Assembly: GCA_902797555.1 (NCBI GenBank) | Contig: CADBTM010000004.1 | Location: 1-10,921, forward strand | Direction: 5' to 3' | DNA: 10,921 bases | Origin: Oscillospiraceae bacterium | Lineage (GTDB): Bacteria > Bacillota > Clostridia > Oscillospirales > Butyricicoccaceae | Shown: in pieces, positions 1 to 7,401 of the stretch | Position numbering within the stretch: the first letter of the stretch is position 1 | Layout: the number at the start of each line of letters is the position of its first letter | Program-made: the position numbers and the translations under genes | Notes under the pieces: model-generated | What the model was told of the DNA's origin: nothing | The model's input: only the letters and a program-made list of their open reading frames with translations | Database searches by the model: none

Positions 1-182
1 ATGTTGCCGGGGGTGCGCCCCAGCATGCTCTGTGCCTCCGAACCGATGGCCAGAGTCTTGCCGGTATTCTTGTCGATGGCGACCACCGAGGGCTCGCACA
101 GCATGATGCCCTTCCCTTTTACAAACACGAGAACCGAAGCAGTTCCCAGATCTATTCCGATATCATTGCCGGAAAACAGCAT
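1..182 (-). CDS. mreB: Rod shape-determining protein MreB/Mbl, N-terminal part (cut by the left edge)
   Basis: This is the start of a bacterial actin homologue that polymerises under the membrane and guides peptidoglycan synthesis for rod shape. The first 60 residues are visible. They begin MLFSGNDIGIDLGTASVLVF, with the actin-fold phosphate-1 loop DLGTA at residues 11-15, followed by the family pattern KGKGI...EPSVVAID at about 22-37 and LGRTPGNI at about 54-61. The ATG at 182-180 is preceded by a GGGGTG ribosome-binding site, and the reading frame is open to the edge. The gene has its own strong promoter 33 nt upstream, so it is probably expressed independently of the comF operon. Whether it is MreB or the paralogue Mbl cannot be settled from the N-terminus alone. 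Confidence 0.9.
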   Translation of the reverse strand, partial: MLFSGNDIGIDLGTASVLVFVKGKGIMLCEPSVVAIDKNTGKTLAIGSEAQSMLGRTPGN

Positions 183-214
183 AGTATCACCCCATATTTT
201 TTTCAGTGTCTTTT

Positions 215-243
215 ATTATATCCAATCCCCGGAAGCATTTCAA
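215..243 (-). promoter_or_regulatory. Sigma-A promoter for mreB
   Basis: On the minus strand a TTGAAA -35 element (238-243; one mismatch to TTGACA) is separated by exactly 17 nt from a perfect TATAAT -10 element (215-220). Transcription would start near 208, giving a leader of about 25 nt before the mreB ATG at 182. The surrounding 183-285 gap is strikingly AT-rich for this window, as expected for a promoter region. This is a sequence match only. Confidence 0.85.
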
Positions 244-285
244 CCCACCGAGGCACAAGTTTTTCTTTATTTTTTCTAAAGATTT

Positions 286-966
286 CTAAGGTCTCTGCTC
301 CAGATAGCCCAGAGGACGGGAGGTGTGCCTCCGTCCGGCGGCGGCGCACAGGCCGTACACCTCCGTCGCGCCCGCCTGCTTGAGGACGGCGGCACAGGCC
401 GAAAGGGTGGCGCCGGTGGTCAGCACGTCGTCGGCGATGAGGATGCGTTTGCCCTGCACGATCTCCCGATCGCACCGCAGGCGAAAGGCGCCCTTTACGT
501 TTTCCCGCCGCTGCTCCGGGGTAAGATCGTGCATGACGTGGGTCTCACGGGTCTTTTCCAGGGCGTGAACAAGAGGCAGCGACAGACGCTTTGCCAGTTC
601 CTCCGCCAGCAGCTCGGCCTGATCATAGCCCCGCTTTTTCAGCGTGGAGGGGTTGGTGGGGACATAGGTCACCAGATCGGGCTGTACCTCCAGCTTGTGC
701 CGGAGGGTATATTCCATCACCCGCGCCAGCGGGCGGGCATAGCTTTGCTTTTCGTGGTATTTCAGTCCGTGGATGGCACGGCGCACGCTGCCCTCATACC
801 ACAGTCCCGCAGCCGCCAGATCATAGCTCCCGTTGCCGCCCATCCGGGGCGGCGCGGTGTTGAGCAGGATGGCGGCGCGGCAATCGGAACAGATCTCCTC
901 TTCCCCGCCCAGCAGATTGCCGCACAGCATGCATTTGGGCGGGAACAGCAGTTCCTTAATCCCCAT
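286..966 (-). CDS. comF: ComF family phosphoribosyltransferase-like protein
   Basis: This 226-residue protein is the ComF (ComFC/GntX) type. An N-terminal zinc-finger-like module has C12-x2-C15 and C26-x2-C29. A phosphoribosyltransferase fold follows, with the family segment VPTNPSTLKKRGYDQAELL (about 102-120) and the PRPP-binding motif ILIADDVLTTGAT (175-187). In naturally competent bacteria ComF proteins are needed for uptake or processing of transforming DNA; many non-competent species also carry one and its substrate is not well defined. The ATG lies inside the end of recD2 (11-nt overlap) and is preceded by AAAGGAG with 7-nt spacing (974-980), so translation is probably coupled. It appears to be the last gene of the recA operon. 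Family confidence is high; a role in competence here is only an inference. Confidence 0.92.
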   Translation of the reverse strand: MGIKELLFPPKCMLCGNLLGGEEEICSDCRAAILLNTAPPRMGGNGSYDLAAAGLWYEGSVRRAIHGLKYHEKQSYARPLARVMEYTLRHKLEVQPDLVTYVPTNPSTLKKRGYDQAELLAEELAKRLSLPLVHALEKTRETHVMHDLTPEQRRENVKGAFRLRCDREIVQGKRILIADDVLTTGATLSACAAVLKQAGATEVYGLCAAAGRRHTSRPLGYLEQRP

Positions 967-3169
967 GGCACAGCTCCTTTACCCGCCAGCGCAGGGCGCT
1001 GTACCGCTTGTGGGCGTCGGCGCGCTCCGCCATCTGCGCCACCATCTCTTCCCTGCCCACCATCACCAGAAGGCGCTTTGCCCGGGTGACGGCGGTATAG
1101 AGCAGGTTGCGGCTAAGCAGCCGCTGGGGCGCGGAGAAGACGGGGATGATGACGGCGGCAAACTCGCTGCCCTGCGCCTTGTGGGCAGTGACGGCATAGG
1201 CATGCTCCAGCTCGGATAGATCGTCAAAATCATAGTCGGCCTCCCGGTCGTCAAAGCGGACGATCATCATCCGTGCCGCCCGATCTACCAGCACCACCGT
1301 GCCGGTGTCCCCGTTGTAGACGCCCGTTCCAGTCTCCGCCGGCTCGATGCGCTTCCACACCCGGTCATAGTTGTTGCGGATCTGCATCACCCGGTCGCCT
1401 GTGCGGAAAACGGCCTCTCCATATGGCACCTCGCCCCGATCGGGAGAAGGCGGGTTGAGGGCGGCCTGCAGAAGGCGGTTGAGACTCTCGGTGCCGCAGG
1501 GTCCCTGTCGGGAGGGGCAGATCACCTGCACCTCCTCCCGGGAGATGCCGAAATGCTCGGGAATGCGCTTTGCCATCAGGGAAACCACGGTATCCACCGT
1601 GCTCTCGGCGGAGCGGCTCACCGAAAAGAAAAAGTCGCCGGTGTTTTTGCGCAGCTGAGGCATCTCACCCCGATTGAACAAATGGGCATTGACGATGATA
1701 TCGCTGCCCTGTGCCTGACGGAAGATCTCGGTGAGGCGCACCTGGGGCAGCGCCTCTACTCGCAGCAGATCGGCAAAAAAGCTGCCCGCTCCCACGGGCG
1801 GAAGCTGATCGGCGTCGCCCACCAGCACCAGACGGGCGTGAAGAGGCAGGGCTTCCAGCAAGGACGCCGCAAGGCTGAGCTCCAGCATGGAGCTCTCGTC
1901 CACGATGACCACGTCACACTTCAGCGGATCGCCGCTGTTTTTCTGAAAAATCAGGTTTCCGGCCTTGTCAAAGGCAGGCTCCAGCAGGCGGTGGATGGTC
2001 TTTGCCTCCTGATCGCACAGCTGGGTCATGCGCTTTGCCGCCCGTCCGGTGGGCGCGGCAAGGAGGGTAGTGAGGCCGTAAGCCTCACAAAGACGCACCA
2101 TGGTCATCAGCGCCGTGGTTTTGCCTGTGCCGGGGCCGCCGGTGATCAGCGTGATCCCCGAGGAAAAGGGCAGACAGATGGCCTCCCGCTGCTTTTCGGC
2201 ATAGGTGAGCCCGCTTTCGGCCTCCATTTTTGCCAGCATGCGTTGCAGATTGGGGGGCGCCTCCAGATGCATGGCCTGCAGCCTCGCCACCTGACGGGCG
2301 GCATAGGTCTCCTGCTGCCACACATAGGAGAGATAGACCACGGGGCGCTGCTGGATGGTTTCCCGCACCACGGTCTCCTTTTCCTCCAGAGCGCGGAGAT
2401 GGGGAATCAGCCAATCCTCCTCCCGCTCCAGCAGCCGGCAGGCCGCCTGCAAAAGCTTGTCCTCCGGCAAAAAGGTATGCCCCGCCTGCAGGTTAAAGTG
2501 GAGCACATAAAGGATGCCCGCCTCCAGACGGATGGGGTCATCCTCCCCCACGCCCAGATCGCCCGCCACCCGATCTGCGTCATAAAAGGACAGCAGATAG
2601 GGATCCCGGCACAGCAGATACGGATCGGATCGCACCGCCTCGGCGGCGCCATCCCCATACTCTGCCATCAGTCCGGCAGCAAAGCGGGTGGGCAGACTGT
2701 ACTCCGCCAGCAGCTCCAGCAGCATCCGCATGGCGTTGAGCCGCAAAAACTCCCGCTGGATCTCCTTTGCCTTGCTCAGCGTGATGCCCCGGATGCGGGA
2801 CAGGCGCTGGGGATCGCTCGCCAGCACGTCAAAGGTCTCCGCCCCAAAGGCGTCCACGATCAGCCCCGCGGTTTTGGGGCCGATGCCCCGGATCACCCGG
2901 GAGGCCAGATAGGCATAGATGCCCTCCTCGTCCTCGGGCATTTCCCGCAGATAGCTTTCCACCTGAAACTGGGATCCGTGCTGGGGGTGGACGGTATAGC
3001 TCCCGGTGGCCGAAAGATGCTCGCCCGCGCCGAGGCAGGGCAGCGTTCCCACCACCGTGGTCACGCCCCCCTCGTCCAGAAACACGCGGGCGATGGTATA
3101 GCCGTTTTCTTCGTTTTTGAAAATGATGGATTCTACGACGCCTTCCAGCGTATCGGGCTGTTTTTCCAT
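956..3169 (-). CDS. recD2: RecD2-type ATP-dependent DNA helicase (SF1B)
   Basis: This 737-residue protein is a RecD2 helicase, the RecD-like 5'-3' helicase of bacteria that lack RecBCD; it acts in DNA repair and replication-fork maintenance. The N-terminal extension typical of RecD2 is present (OB-like start, then helix-hairpin-helix stretches around RGIGPKTA 94-101 and RIRGITLSKA 125-134). The SF1 motifs follow in order: Walker A GGPGTGKTT (344-352), Walker B VVIVDESS (420-427), motif III GDADQLPPVGAG (451-462), the motif IV arginine in EIFRQ (481-485), motif V around VTAHKAQGSEF (660-670) and motif VI LLYTAVTRAKR (689-699). Length and domain order match the family. An ACAGGAG site 10 nt before the ATG supports this start. 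It sits 18 nt after the methyltransferase stop and overlaps comF by 11 nt. Confidence 0.96.
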   Translation of the reverse strand: MEKQPDTLEGVVESIIFKNEENGYTIARVFLDEGGVTTVVGTLPCLGAGEHLSATGSYTVHPQHGSQFQVESYLREMPEDEEGIYAYLASRVIRGIGPKTAGLIVDAFGAETFDVLASDPQRLSRIRGITLSKAKEIQREFLRLNAMRMLLELLAEYSLPTRFAAGLMAEYGDGAAEAVRSDPYLLCRDPYLLSFYDADRVAGDLGVGEDDPIRLEAGILYVLHFNLQAGHTFLPEDKLLQAACRLLEREEDWLIPHLRALEEKETVVRETIQQRPVVYLSYVWQQETYAARQVARLQAMHLEAPPNLQRMLAKMEAESGLTYAEKQREAICLPFSSGITLITGGPGTGKTTALMTMVRLCEAYGLTTLLAAPTGRAAKRMTQLCDQEAKTIHRLLEPAFDKAGNLIFQKNSGDPLKCDVVIVDESSMLELSLAASLLEALPLHARLVLVGDADQLPPVGAGSFFADLLRVEALPQVRLTEIFRQAQGSDIIVNAHLFNRGEMPQLRKNTGDFFFSVSRSAESTVDTVVSLMAKRIPEHFGISREEVQVICPSRQGPCGTESLNRLLQAALNPPSPDRGEVPYGEAVFRTGDRVMQIRNNYDRVWKRIEPAETGTGVYNGDTGTVVLVDRAARMMIVRFDDREADYDFDDLSELEHAYAVTAHKAQGSEFAAVIIPVFSAPQRLLSRNLLYTAVTRAKRLLVMVGREEMVAQMAERADAHKRYSALRWRVKELCHGD

Positions 3170-3187
3170 GAAAAAGGCGCTCCTGTT

Positions 3188-3832
3188 TCAATTGATATTG
3201 GCCGGGGAAAGAAGATATACGTCGGCGCAGAAGGAGATGGGGATGCAATCGATGTCATATTCCGGGAGAGCCGCCTCCAGCTCGTCCCGGACGAAATAAT
3301 ACTCCTCCTCGTCCCACTCGTCGTCATAGGCCTCCCGACAGGCTTCCAGCCCCGCGCGCGTGGGGAAGGACACGTCCCCCACAAGGATGACGCCGTCGGG
3401 GCGCAGCCGCTTTGCCAGCGCCCGGAGAAGCGCATATTTTTCCTCGTCGGTCAGATGATGAAGGGAATAGGCGGCAAGGATGCAGTCGTAGGTCTCCCCT
3501 GCCAGCAGTTCCGGAAGCTCGGGCGACAGCTCGCCCTGCACCAGACGCGCCCCGGGCGCGTTTTCCCGCGCACAAGCCAGCATGGCGGGAGAAAAGTCCA
3601 GTCCGGTGACCGGATGCCCCGCCCGCAGCAGACGCGCGGCCATCTGGCCTGTGCCGCAGCCCAGGTCCAGCACCGATACGCCCGGACGGGCGTGGATGAT
3701 TTCAAACACCTGATCCTGCAGCGCACGGTAGCCGGCAAAGGGATAGTCCCCTGCCTCGTCGCAGGCGATCACGTCCGCATCGTAGGTGGGCTGCCACAGG
3801 TCAAAATTGTGTTGTTCCAAAGAAGATTTCAT
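3188..3832 (-). CDS. Class I SAM-dependent methyltransferase, substrate unknown
   Basis: This 214-residue protein has a Rossmann-type methyltransferase fold: motif I VLDLGCGTG (54-62), the acidic end of strand 2 in GLDFSPAML (77-85), a motif IV-like AAYSLHHLTDEEK (120-132) and post-motif LRPDGVILVGDV (143-154). These resemble the small-molecule methyltransferases of the YrrT/UbiE-like group. There is no (D/N/S)PP(Y/F) motif, so it is not an adenine- or N4-cytosine-DNA methyltransferase. The chosen ATG at 3832-3830 shares bases with the TGA of the upstream S66 gene (ATGA junction) and follows GGAG at 5-nt spacing; upstream in-frame start codons would place translation inside that gene. The acidic run DDEWDEEE at 170-177 is notable. 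The acceptor cannot be named from sequence. Confidence 0.88.
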   Translation of the reverse strand: MKSSLEQHNFDLWQPTYDADVIACDEAGDYPFAGYRALQDQVFEIIHARPGVSVLDLGCGTGQMAARLLRAGHPVTGLDFSPAMLACARENAPGARLVQGELSPELPELLAGETYDCILAAYSLHHLTDEEKYALLRALAKRLRPDGVILVGDVSFPTRAGLEACREAYDDEWDEEEYYFVRDELEAALPEYDIDCIPISFCADVYLLSPANIN

Positions 3833-4830
3833 ACAAGCTCCGTTTCCAGCGTGCCTCCGCCGTTTTCTACCGTCACACGTCCCATTGCCCCGTTGACAAG
3901 CGTAAAGGCGGGCTTGACGTGGCCGATATCGGCGTGGAAGACGGTCTTTGCATTCTCGCCCAGTGCCCGGCGCACGGCGGCGGAATACTCGCCGAGGAGG
4001 CTGAACTGGGTGTTGGGTATGGCCACACGGCCGAACAGATATGCCCTTGCGGTGCGGAACCAGCCCGCCTGTCCCATGCGCCACAGGGCGTAAAACACCT
4101 GCTCGGGCGTCATGGAGAAAATGTCAAAGTACCAGATCACGCCGTCATGGGCGTAGCGCTCTGTAAAGCCCTTTACATGTTCAAAGGGAGTGCCCAGCAG
4201 CACGCTTTCCAGCACGTCCAGACAGCCGCCCAGCAGCCGTCCTTCGGCAGAAAAGCCGCCGTTTCCGCTCTCCCAGCAGACCGGCTCGGTCAGGTTGTAG
4301 CCCCTCCTGCTCTCCTCGGCAAAAAAGGGCTGAAACCGATCAAAGCTGCGCTGGACAGACAGCTCGCCCCCCAGGAGGGCAAGACTGTTTTGCAGCGCGG
4401 GATGGAGGGTCTCAAAGCCATATCCCCCGGCGTTGGGCCCATAGATCGTGGCGATGTCCAGCCGGGTGGTGATGGAAAAGAGCAGCCCCGTGGGGTCGGA
4501 ATAGCCCTGCACCCACTTTGGATGGGCGGCGATGGCGTCATAGTCCACATAGGGCAGACACTCGCACAAAAACTCGCCTCCCGCGGCGCACAGGATGGCC
4601 TTTACACCGTCGTCCGCGATCAGCTCGTTCACTTCCCGTCCCCGTTGGGGCGCGGGAGAGGAGGGCTCGCAGGGCAGGCGCACGTTGTCGGTCTCCCGGA
4701 TGCGCCAGCCCTGCCGGCGCAGATGCTCCAGGGAAAGCAGATAAGAGGGCAGCTTGTCCCCGTTGATGCCGCCCGAGGGGGCGGTGATGCCGATGACGTC
4801 GCCCTGTTTCAAATATTTGGGATAGATCAT
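3829..4830 (-). CDS. S66 family peptidase homologue (LD-carboxypeptidase/MccF-like)
   Basis: This 333-residue protein belongs to the serine peptidase family S66, which includes LdcA (murein tetrapeptide recycling) and MccF (cleavage of microcin C-type aminoacyl-nucleotides). Visible family features are IGITAPSGG (13-21), ADDGVKAILCAAGGEFLCE (72-90), the nucleophile motif GYSDPTG with Ser111 (109-115), GRLLGGCLDVLESVLLGTP (197-215) and a C-terminal GHVKP with His304. The residue expected to be the catalytic Glu seems to be Asp236 in VIWYFD, see the findings. No signal peptide is seen, so it is probably cytoplasmic. The ATG at 4830 overlaps the stop of the kinase-like gene (ATGA), follows GGAG at 8 nt, and is where homology begins. 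A tail ATGA overlap joins it to the methyltransferase. The substrate is not determinable here. Confidence 0.87.
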   Translation of the reverse strand: MIYPKYLKQGDVIGITAPSGGINGDKLPSYLLSLEHLRRQGWRIRETDNVRLPCEPSSPAPQRGREVNELIADDGVKAILCAAGGEFLCECLPYVDYDAIAAHPKWVQGYSDPTGLLFSITTRLDIATIYGPNAGGYGFETLHPALQNSLALLGGELSVQRSFDRFQPFFAEESRRGYNLTEPVCWESGNGGFSAEGRLLGGCLDVLESVLLGTPFEHVKGFTERYAHDGVIWYFDIFSMTPEQVFYALWRMGQAGWFRTARAYLFGRVAIPNTQFSLLGEYSAAVRRALGENAKTVFHADIGHVKPAFTLVNGAMGRVTVENGGGTLETELV

Positions 4831-5351
4831 GATGGTTTCTCCGTCATCTCCCGCAAAAAGCGATCCACATCTTTTTGTCGGGTGAGCAAAACGTATTTTT
4901 CCGGGTATTGCTCCCTCAGGGCGCGGCGGCGCTGCCGTATGGCGGGGCTGCGCCCATCCCTGAGCACCCAGCGGACAAAGGCCCAATCCACCTTTTCCGT
5001 ACAGCCCTCACCCATATCCGGGCGGGTCTTGCCCCAGTTGGTCAGCCAACGCTTGATCACCCGGTAGAGACAGGTGAGGCGGGAAAACTCCAGACACACG
5101 ATCTTGTCCGCCTCAGCCATGCGCCGGGCATAGGCCATCTTGCGATAGTTTCCGTCGATGATCCAGCCCTCGGGATGGGCGTCCAGAAAGGCGTTCACGA
5201 TCCCATCGGATTCGGCGGGATCCCGCTCGCGCCAGCCGGGCAGCCAGTGGACGCTGTCCTGATGCAAGACGGGCAGCGACAAGCGCTCCCCCAGCTTTTG
5301 TGCCAGAGTGGACTTGCCGCTGCCGCTATAGCCGATGACGGAGATCTTCAT
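4827..5351 (-). CDS. P-loop nucleotide-kinase-like protein (FlaR/'topology modulation protein' type)
   Basis: This 174-residue protein resembles small adenylate-kinase-like P-loop proteins often annotated as 'DNA topology modulation protein' (FlaR). It has the Walker A motif GYSGSGKS (7-14) after a short beta strand, LHQDSVHWLPGW (29-40), the characteristic WIIDGNY (63-69), and ADKIVCLEFSR followed by RVIKRW (81-102), which is the usual order in the family. The true substrate is unknown for most members; phosphoryl transfer to a nucleotide or small molecule is the likely reaction, and the topology name is historical. The ATG at 5351 lies 1 nt after the cysS stop and has only a weak ribosome-binding site, so it is probably translated by reinitiation from cysS. 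An in-frame start much further upstream would lie inside cysS and precede the conserved start of the P-loop domain. Confidence 0.85.
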   Translation of the reverse strand: MKISVIGYSGSGKSTLAQKLGERLSLPVLHQDSVHWLPGWRERDPAESDGIVNAFLDAHPEGWIIDGNYRKMAYARRMAEADKIVCLEFSRLTCLYRVIKRWLTNWGKTRPDMGEGCTEKVDWAFVRWVLRDGRSPAIRQRRRALREQYPEKYVLLTRQKDVDRFLREMTEKPS

Positions 5352-5352
5352 C

Positions 5353-6816
5353 TCAGTTTTTGTGGTACTTTGCGCCGCCGGGCACGTCGACGATCTCCAC
5401 ACCCTGCTCCTTGAGGGCATCGCGGATGCGGTCGGCCTCGGCAAAGTTTTTGGCCTTTTTGGCATCGTAGCGGGCGCGGATCTGCTCCTCCACGGCGGCG
5501 TCGGGCTCGCAGCCCTCGGCCACCACGGTATAGGTGCCCGCCTGCTTTGCGGCCTGTGCCGCGGCCTGCTTTTGCTCCTCCCGCTTTTTGGCGGCGGCGT
5601 CCAGCAGGTTCAGCCCCAGCACGGTGTCCATCTCGCCCAGCACGGCCAGCTTGGTGTGGTCGTCGGTCTTGTATTTCAACACATCGTAAAGGGCGGTCAC
5701 CGCCAGAGAGGTGTTCAGATCGTTGTCCAGCGCCTCGCGGAACTTTGTCCGCAGGGCCTCGGCAGCAGCCTCGTCCACCGGCGCGTCAGCGTCCTTGAGG
5801 GCGGCGATGCGGGCGACCAGCTTGTTGTAGGTGACCGCGGCGTTATCCAGCCCCTCATAGGTAAAGACCAGATTGCGGCGATAATGGCTCTGCATGCAGA
5901 ACAGGCGGTAGGCAATGGGATCGTAGCCCTTTTCCTGCAGCTTGGACAGGGTGAGGAACTCGCCCTTGGATTTGGACATCTTTCCGGTGCTGTCGTTGAG
6001 GTGGAGCACATGGAACCAGAAATTGCACCACTTGTGTCCCAGATAGCTCTCGCTCTGGGCGATCTCGTTGGTGTGGTGGGGGAAGGCATTGTCGATGCCG
6101 CCGCAGTGGATATCCAGATACTCGCCGCAGTGCTTCATGGAGATGCAGGAGCACTCGATATGCCATCCGGGATAGCCCACGCCCCAGGGGGAATCCCACT
6201 TGAGGGCCTGATCCTCAAACTTGGACTTTGTAAACCACAGCACAAAGTCGTTTTTGTTGCGCTTGTTGGTGTCCTCCTCCACGCCCTCGCGGACGCCCAC
6301 CATCAGATCCTCTTCCTCGTGCTTGTTGAAGACATAGTATTCCTTCAGCTTGGAGGTGTCGAAATAGACGTTGCCCCCGGCCAGATAGGCATAGCCCTTT
6401 TCCAGCAGCACCTCGATCATGTGGATGAACTCGGGGATGCAGCCGGTGGCAGGCTCGATGACGTCGGGAATGCGGATATTGAGCTTGCGGCAGTCGTCAA
6501 AGAAGGCGTCGGTATAGTATTTGGCGATCTCCATCACCGTCTTGTGCTCCCGGCGGGCGCCCTTGAGCATCTTGTCCTCGCCGGTGTCGGCGTCGGAGGA
6601 AAGGTGCCCCACGTCGGTGATGTTCATTACGCGCAGCACGTCATAGCCCTGATAGCGCAGATATCTGTCCAGCACGTCCTCCATCATATAGGTGCGCAGA
6701 TTGCCGATGTGGGCAAAGTGATACACCGTGGGGCCGCAGGTATACAGCTTGACCTTGCCGGGCTCGTTGGTGAAGAATTCCTCTTTGGTATGGGTGAGAG
6801 AATTGTAGAGAAGCAT
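5353..6816 (-). CDS. cysS: Cysteinyl-tRNA synthetase
   Basis: This class I aminoacyl-tRNA synthetase charges tRNA-Cys. It has 487 residues, slightly longer than the roughly 460 of the E. coli enzyme. The HIGH signature is HIGN (36-39) and the second signature KMSKSKGEF (279-287). The four zinc ligands that give cysteine selectivity are all in place: Cys27 (TCGPT), Cys222 (HIECS), His247 and Glu251 (PHHTNE). A C-terminal helical region follows, with a low-complexity Ala/Lys/Glu/Gln stretch at 407-426 before the end. I chose the ATG at 6816, 4 nt after the pgsA stop, because homology begins there and AAAGGAAA (6825-6832) is suitably spaced; an upstream Met at 6855 would overlap pgsA by 35 nt. 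There is no room for a T-box leader, so expression depends on upstream transcription. Confidence 0.97.
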   Translation of the reverse strand: MLLYNSLTHTKEEFFTNEPGKVKLYTCGPTVYHFAHIGNLRTYMMEDVLDRYLRYQGYDVLRVMNITDVGHLSSDADTGEDKMLKGARREHKTVMEIAKYYTDAFFDDCRKLNIRIPDVIEPATGCIPEFIHMIEVLLEKGYAYLAGGNVYFDTSKLKEYYVFNKHEEEDLMVGVREGVEEDTNKRNKNDFVLWFTKSKFEDQALKWDSPWGVGYPGWHIECSCISMKHCGEYLDIHCGGIDNAFPHHTNEIAQSESYLGHKWCNFWFHVLHLNDSTGKMSKSKGEFLTLSKLQEKGYDPIAYRLFCMQSHYRRNLVFTYEGLDNAAVTYNKLVARIAALKDADAPVDEAAAEALRTKFREALDNDLNTSLAVTALYDVLKYKTDDHTKLAVLGEMDTVLGLNLLDAAAKKREEQKQAAAQAAKQAGTYTVVAEGCEPDAAVEEQIRARYDAKKAKNFAEADRIRDALKEQGVEIVDVPGGAKYHKN

Positions 6817-6820
6817 AGGT

Positions 6821-7378
6821 TTATTTTCCTTTCTGGGTAAAGCCGTCTTTGACAACGGCGAAATTATCGATCACATAGGTCGCGCCCGAGATGGCGGTGA
6901 GGATCACCGTCAACCAGATCAGGATGGTCTGCAGCGAAATGCCGCCGATCATTACCGGGTCGAGACGCAGCAGCAGGAAGATCAGTGTCACCATGGTGAT
7001 GGCGGTCTTGACCTTGCCCCAATAGTTTGCGGCGATGACGCTGCCCTGGGCGGCGGCCACCATCCGCAGGGACGACACGAGAAACTCCCGTCCCAGAATG
7101 ATGGCCACCATCCACGCGGAGATCGTTCCGTCCTCCACAAAGATGAGCAGCGCGGCCATCACCAGCAGCTTGTCGGCCACGGGATCCATAAACTTGCCGA
7201 AGTTGGTCACTTGATTCCATGCACGCGCCAGCTTGCCGTCGATAAAGTCGGTGATGCAGGCGATCACATAAACCGCCAGCGCCGCAATGTCACAGCCGGG
7301 GGTGTGGCGATAGGCCAGCACCATAAACACCGGAATGAGCAGCACACGAATACAGGTGAGAATATTGGGGATCGTCAT
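6821..7378 (-). CDS. pgsA: CDP-diacylglycerol-glycerol-3-phosphate 3-phosphatidyltransferase
   Basis: This integral membrane enzyme makes phosphatidylglycerol phosphate from CDP-diacylglycerol and glycerol-3-phosphate, the committed step to phosphatidylglycerol and cardiolipin. The 185-residue protein shows the CDP-alcohol phosphotransferase motif D-x2-DG-x2-AR-x8-G-x3-D-x3-D complete: D44, D47-G48, A51-R52, G61, D65, D69. Hydrophobic segments at about 4-22, 30-45, 71-100, 124-138 and 147-171 fit a multi-pass protein. The ATG at 7378 is fixed by a perfect AGGAGG at 7-nt spacing; a Met 27 nt upstream overlaps the rimO stop and has no such site. It lies 23 nt downstream of rimO and 4 nt upstream of cysS. 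Confidence 0.96.
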   Translation of the reverse strand: MTIPNILTCIRVLLIPVFMVLAYRHTPGCDIAALAVYVIACITDFIDGKLARAWNQVTNFGKFMDPVADKLLVMAALLIFVEDGTISAWMVAIILGREFLVSSLRMVAAAQGSVIAANYWGKVKTAITMVTLIFLLLRLDPVMIGGISLQTILIWLTVILTAISGATYVIDNFAVVKDGFTQKGK

Positions 7379-7385
7379 AGAAAAA

Positions 7386-7391
7386 CCTCCT
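7386..7391 (-). promoter_or_regulatory. Ribosome-binding site deciding the pgsA start
   Basis: A perfect AGGAGG on the minus strand lies 7 nt before the ATG at 7378. It selects this start over the in-frame Met at 7405, which would overlap the end of rimO. Confidence 0.9.
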
Positions 7392-7401
7392 GGGGGAAAA
7401 A

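Noticed and set aside
265..281. Inverted repeat (CTTTA, 7-nt loop, TAAAG) after comF as a terminator.
   Set aside because: Only five mostly A-T pairs and no T-run follows on the minus strand; it is too weak to call an intrinsic terminator.
3188..3832. The methyltransferase as the modification partner of the EcoRI-like nuclease.
   Set aside because: It lacks a (D/N/S)PP(Y/F) catalytic motif and any target-recognition region, resembles small-molecule methyltransferases, and is about 6.6 kb away inside another operon.
1553..4093. A very long open frame (846 codons) on the plus strand.
   Set aside because: It lies antisense to recD2 and the methyltransferase, has no family-like motifs, and is His/Gln/Gly-rich as expected for the reverse of a GC-rich coding sequence that avoids TTA, CTA and TCA codons.
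4660..4700. Similar Pro/Ser-Arg-Gly loops in the S66 protein (SSPAPQRGREV) and RecD2 (PSPDRGEV) as copies of an inserted coding repeat.
   Set aside because: Both stretches correspond to segments normally present in their families, and the nucleotide similarity is limited to a GC-rich core.
5335..6840. A 501-codon plus-strand frame that mirrors cysS almost end to end.
   Set aside because: Same antisense codon-bias artefact; the minus-strand cysS has all catalytic and zinc residues.
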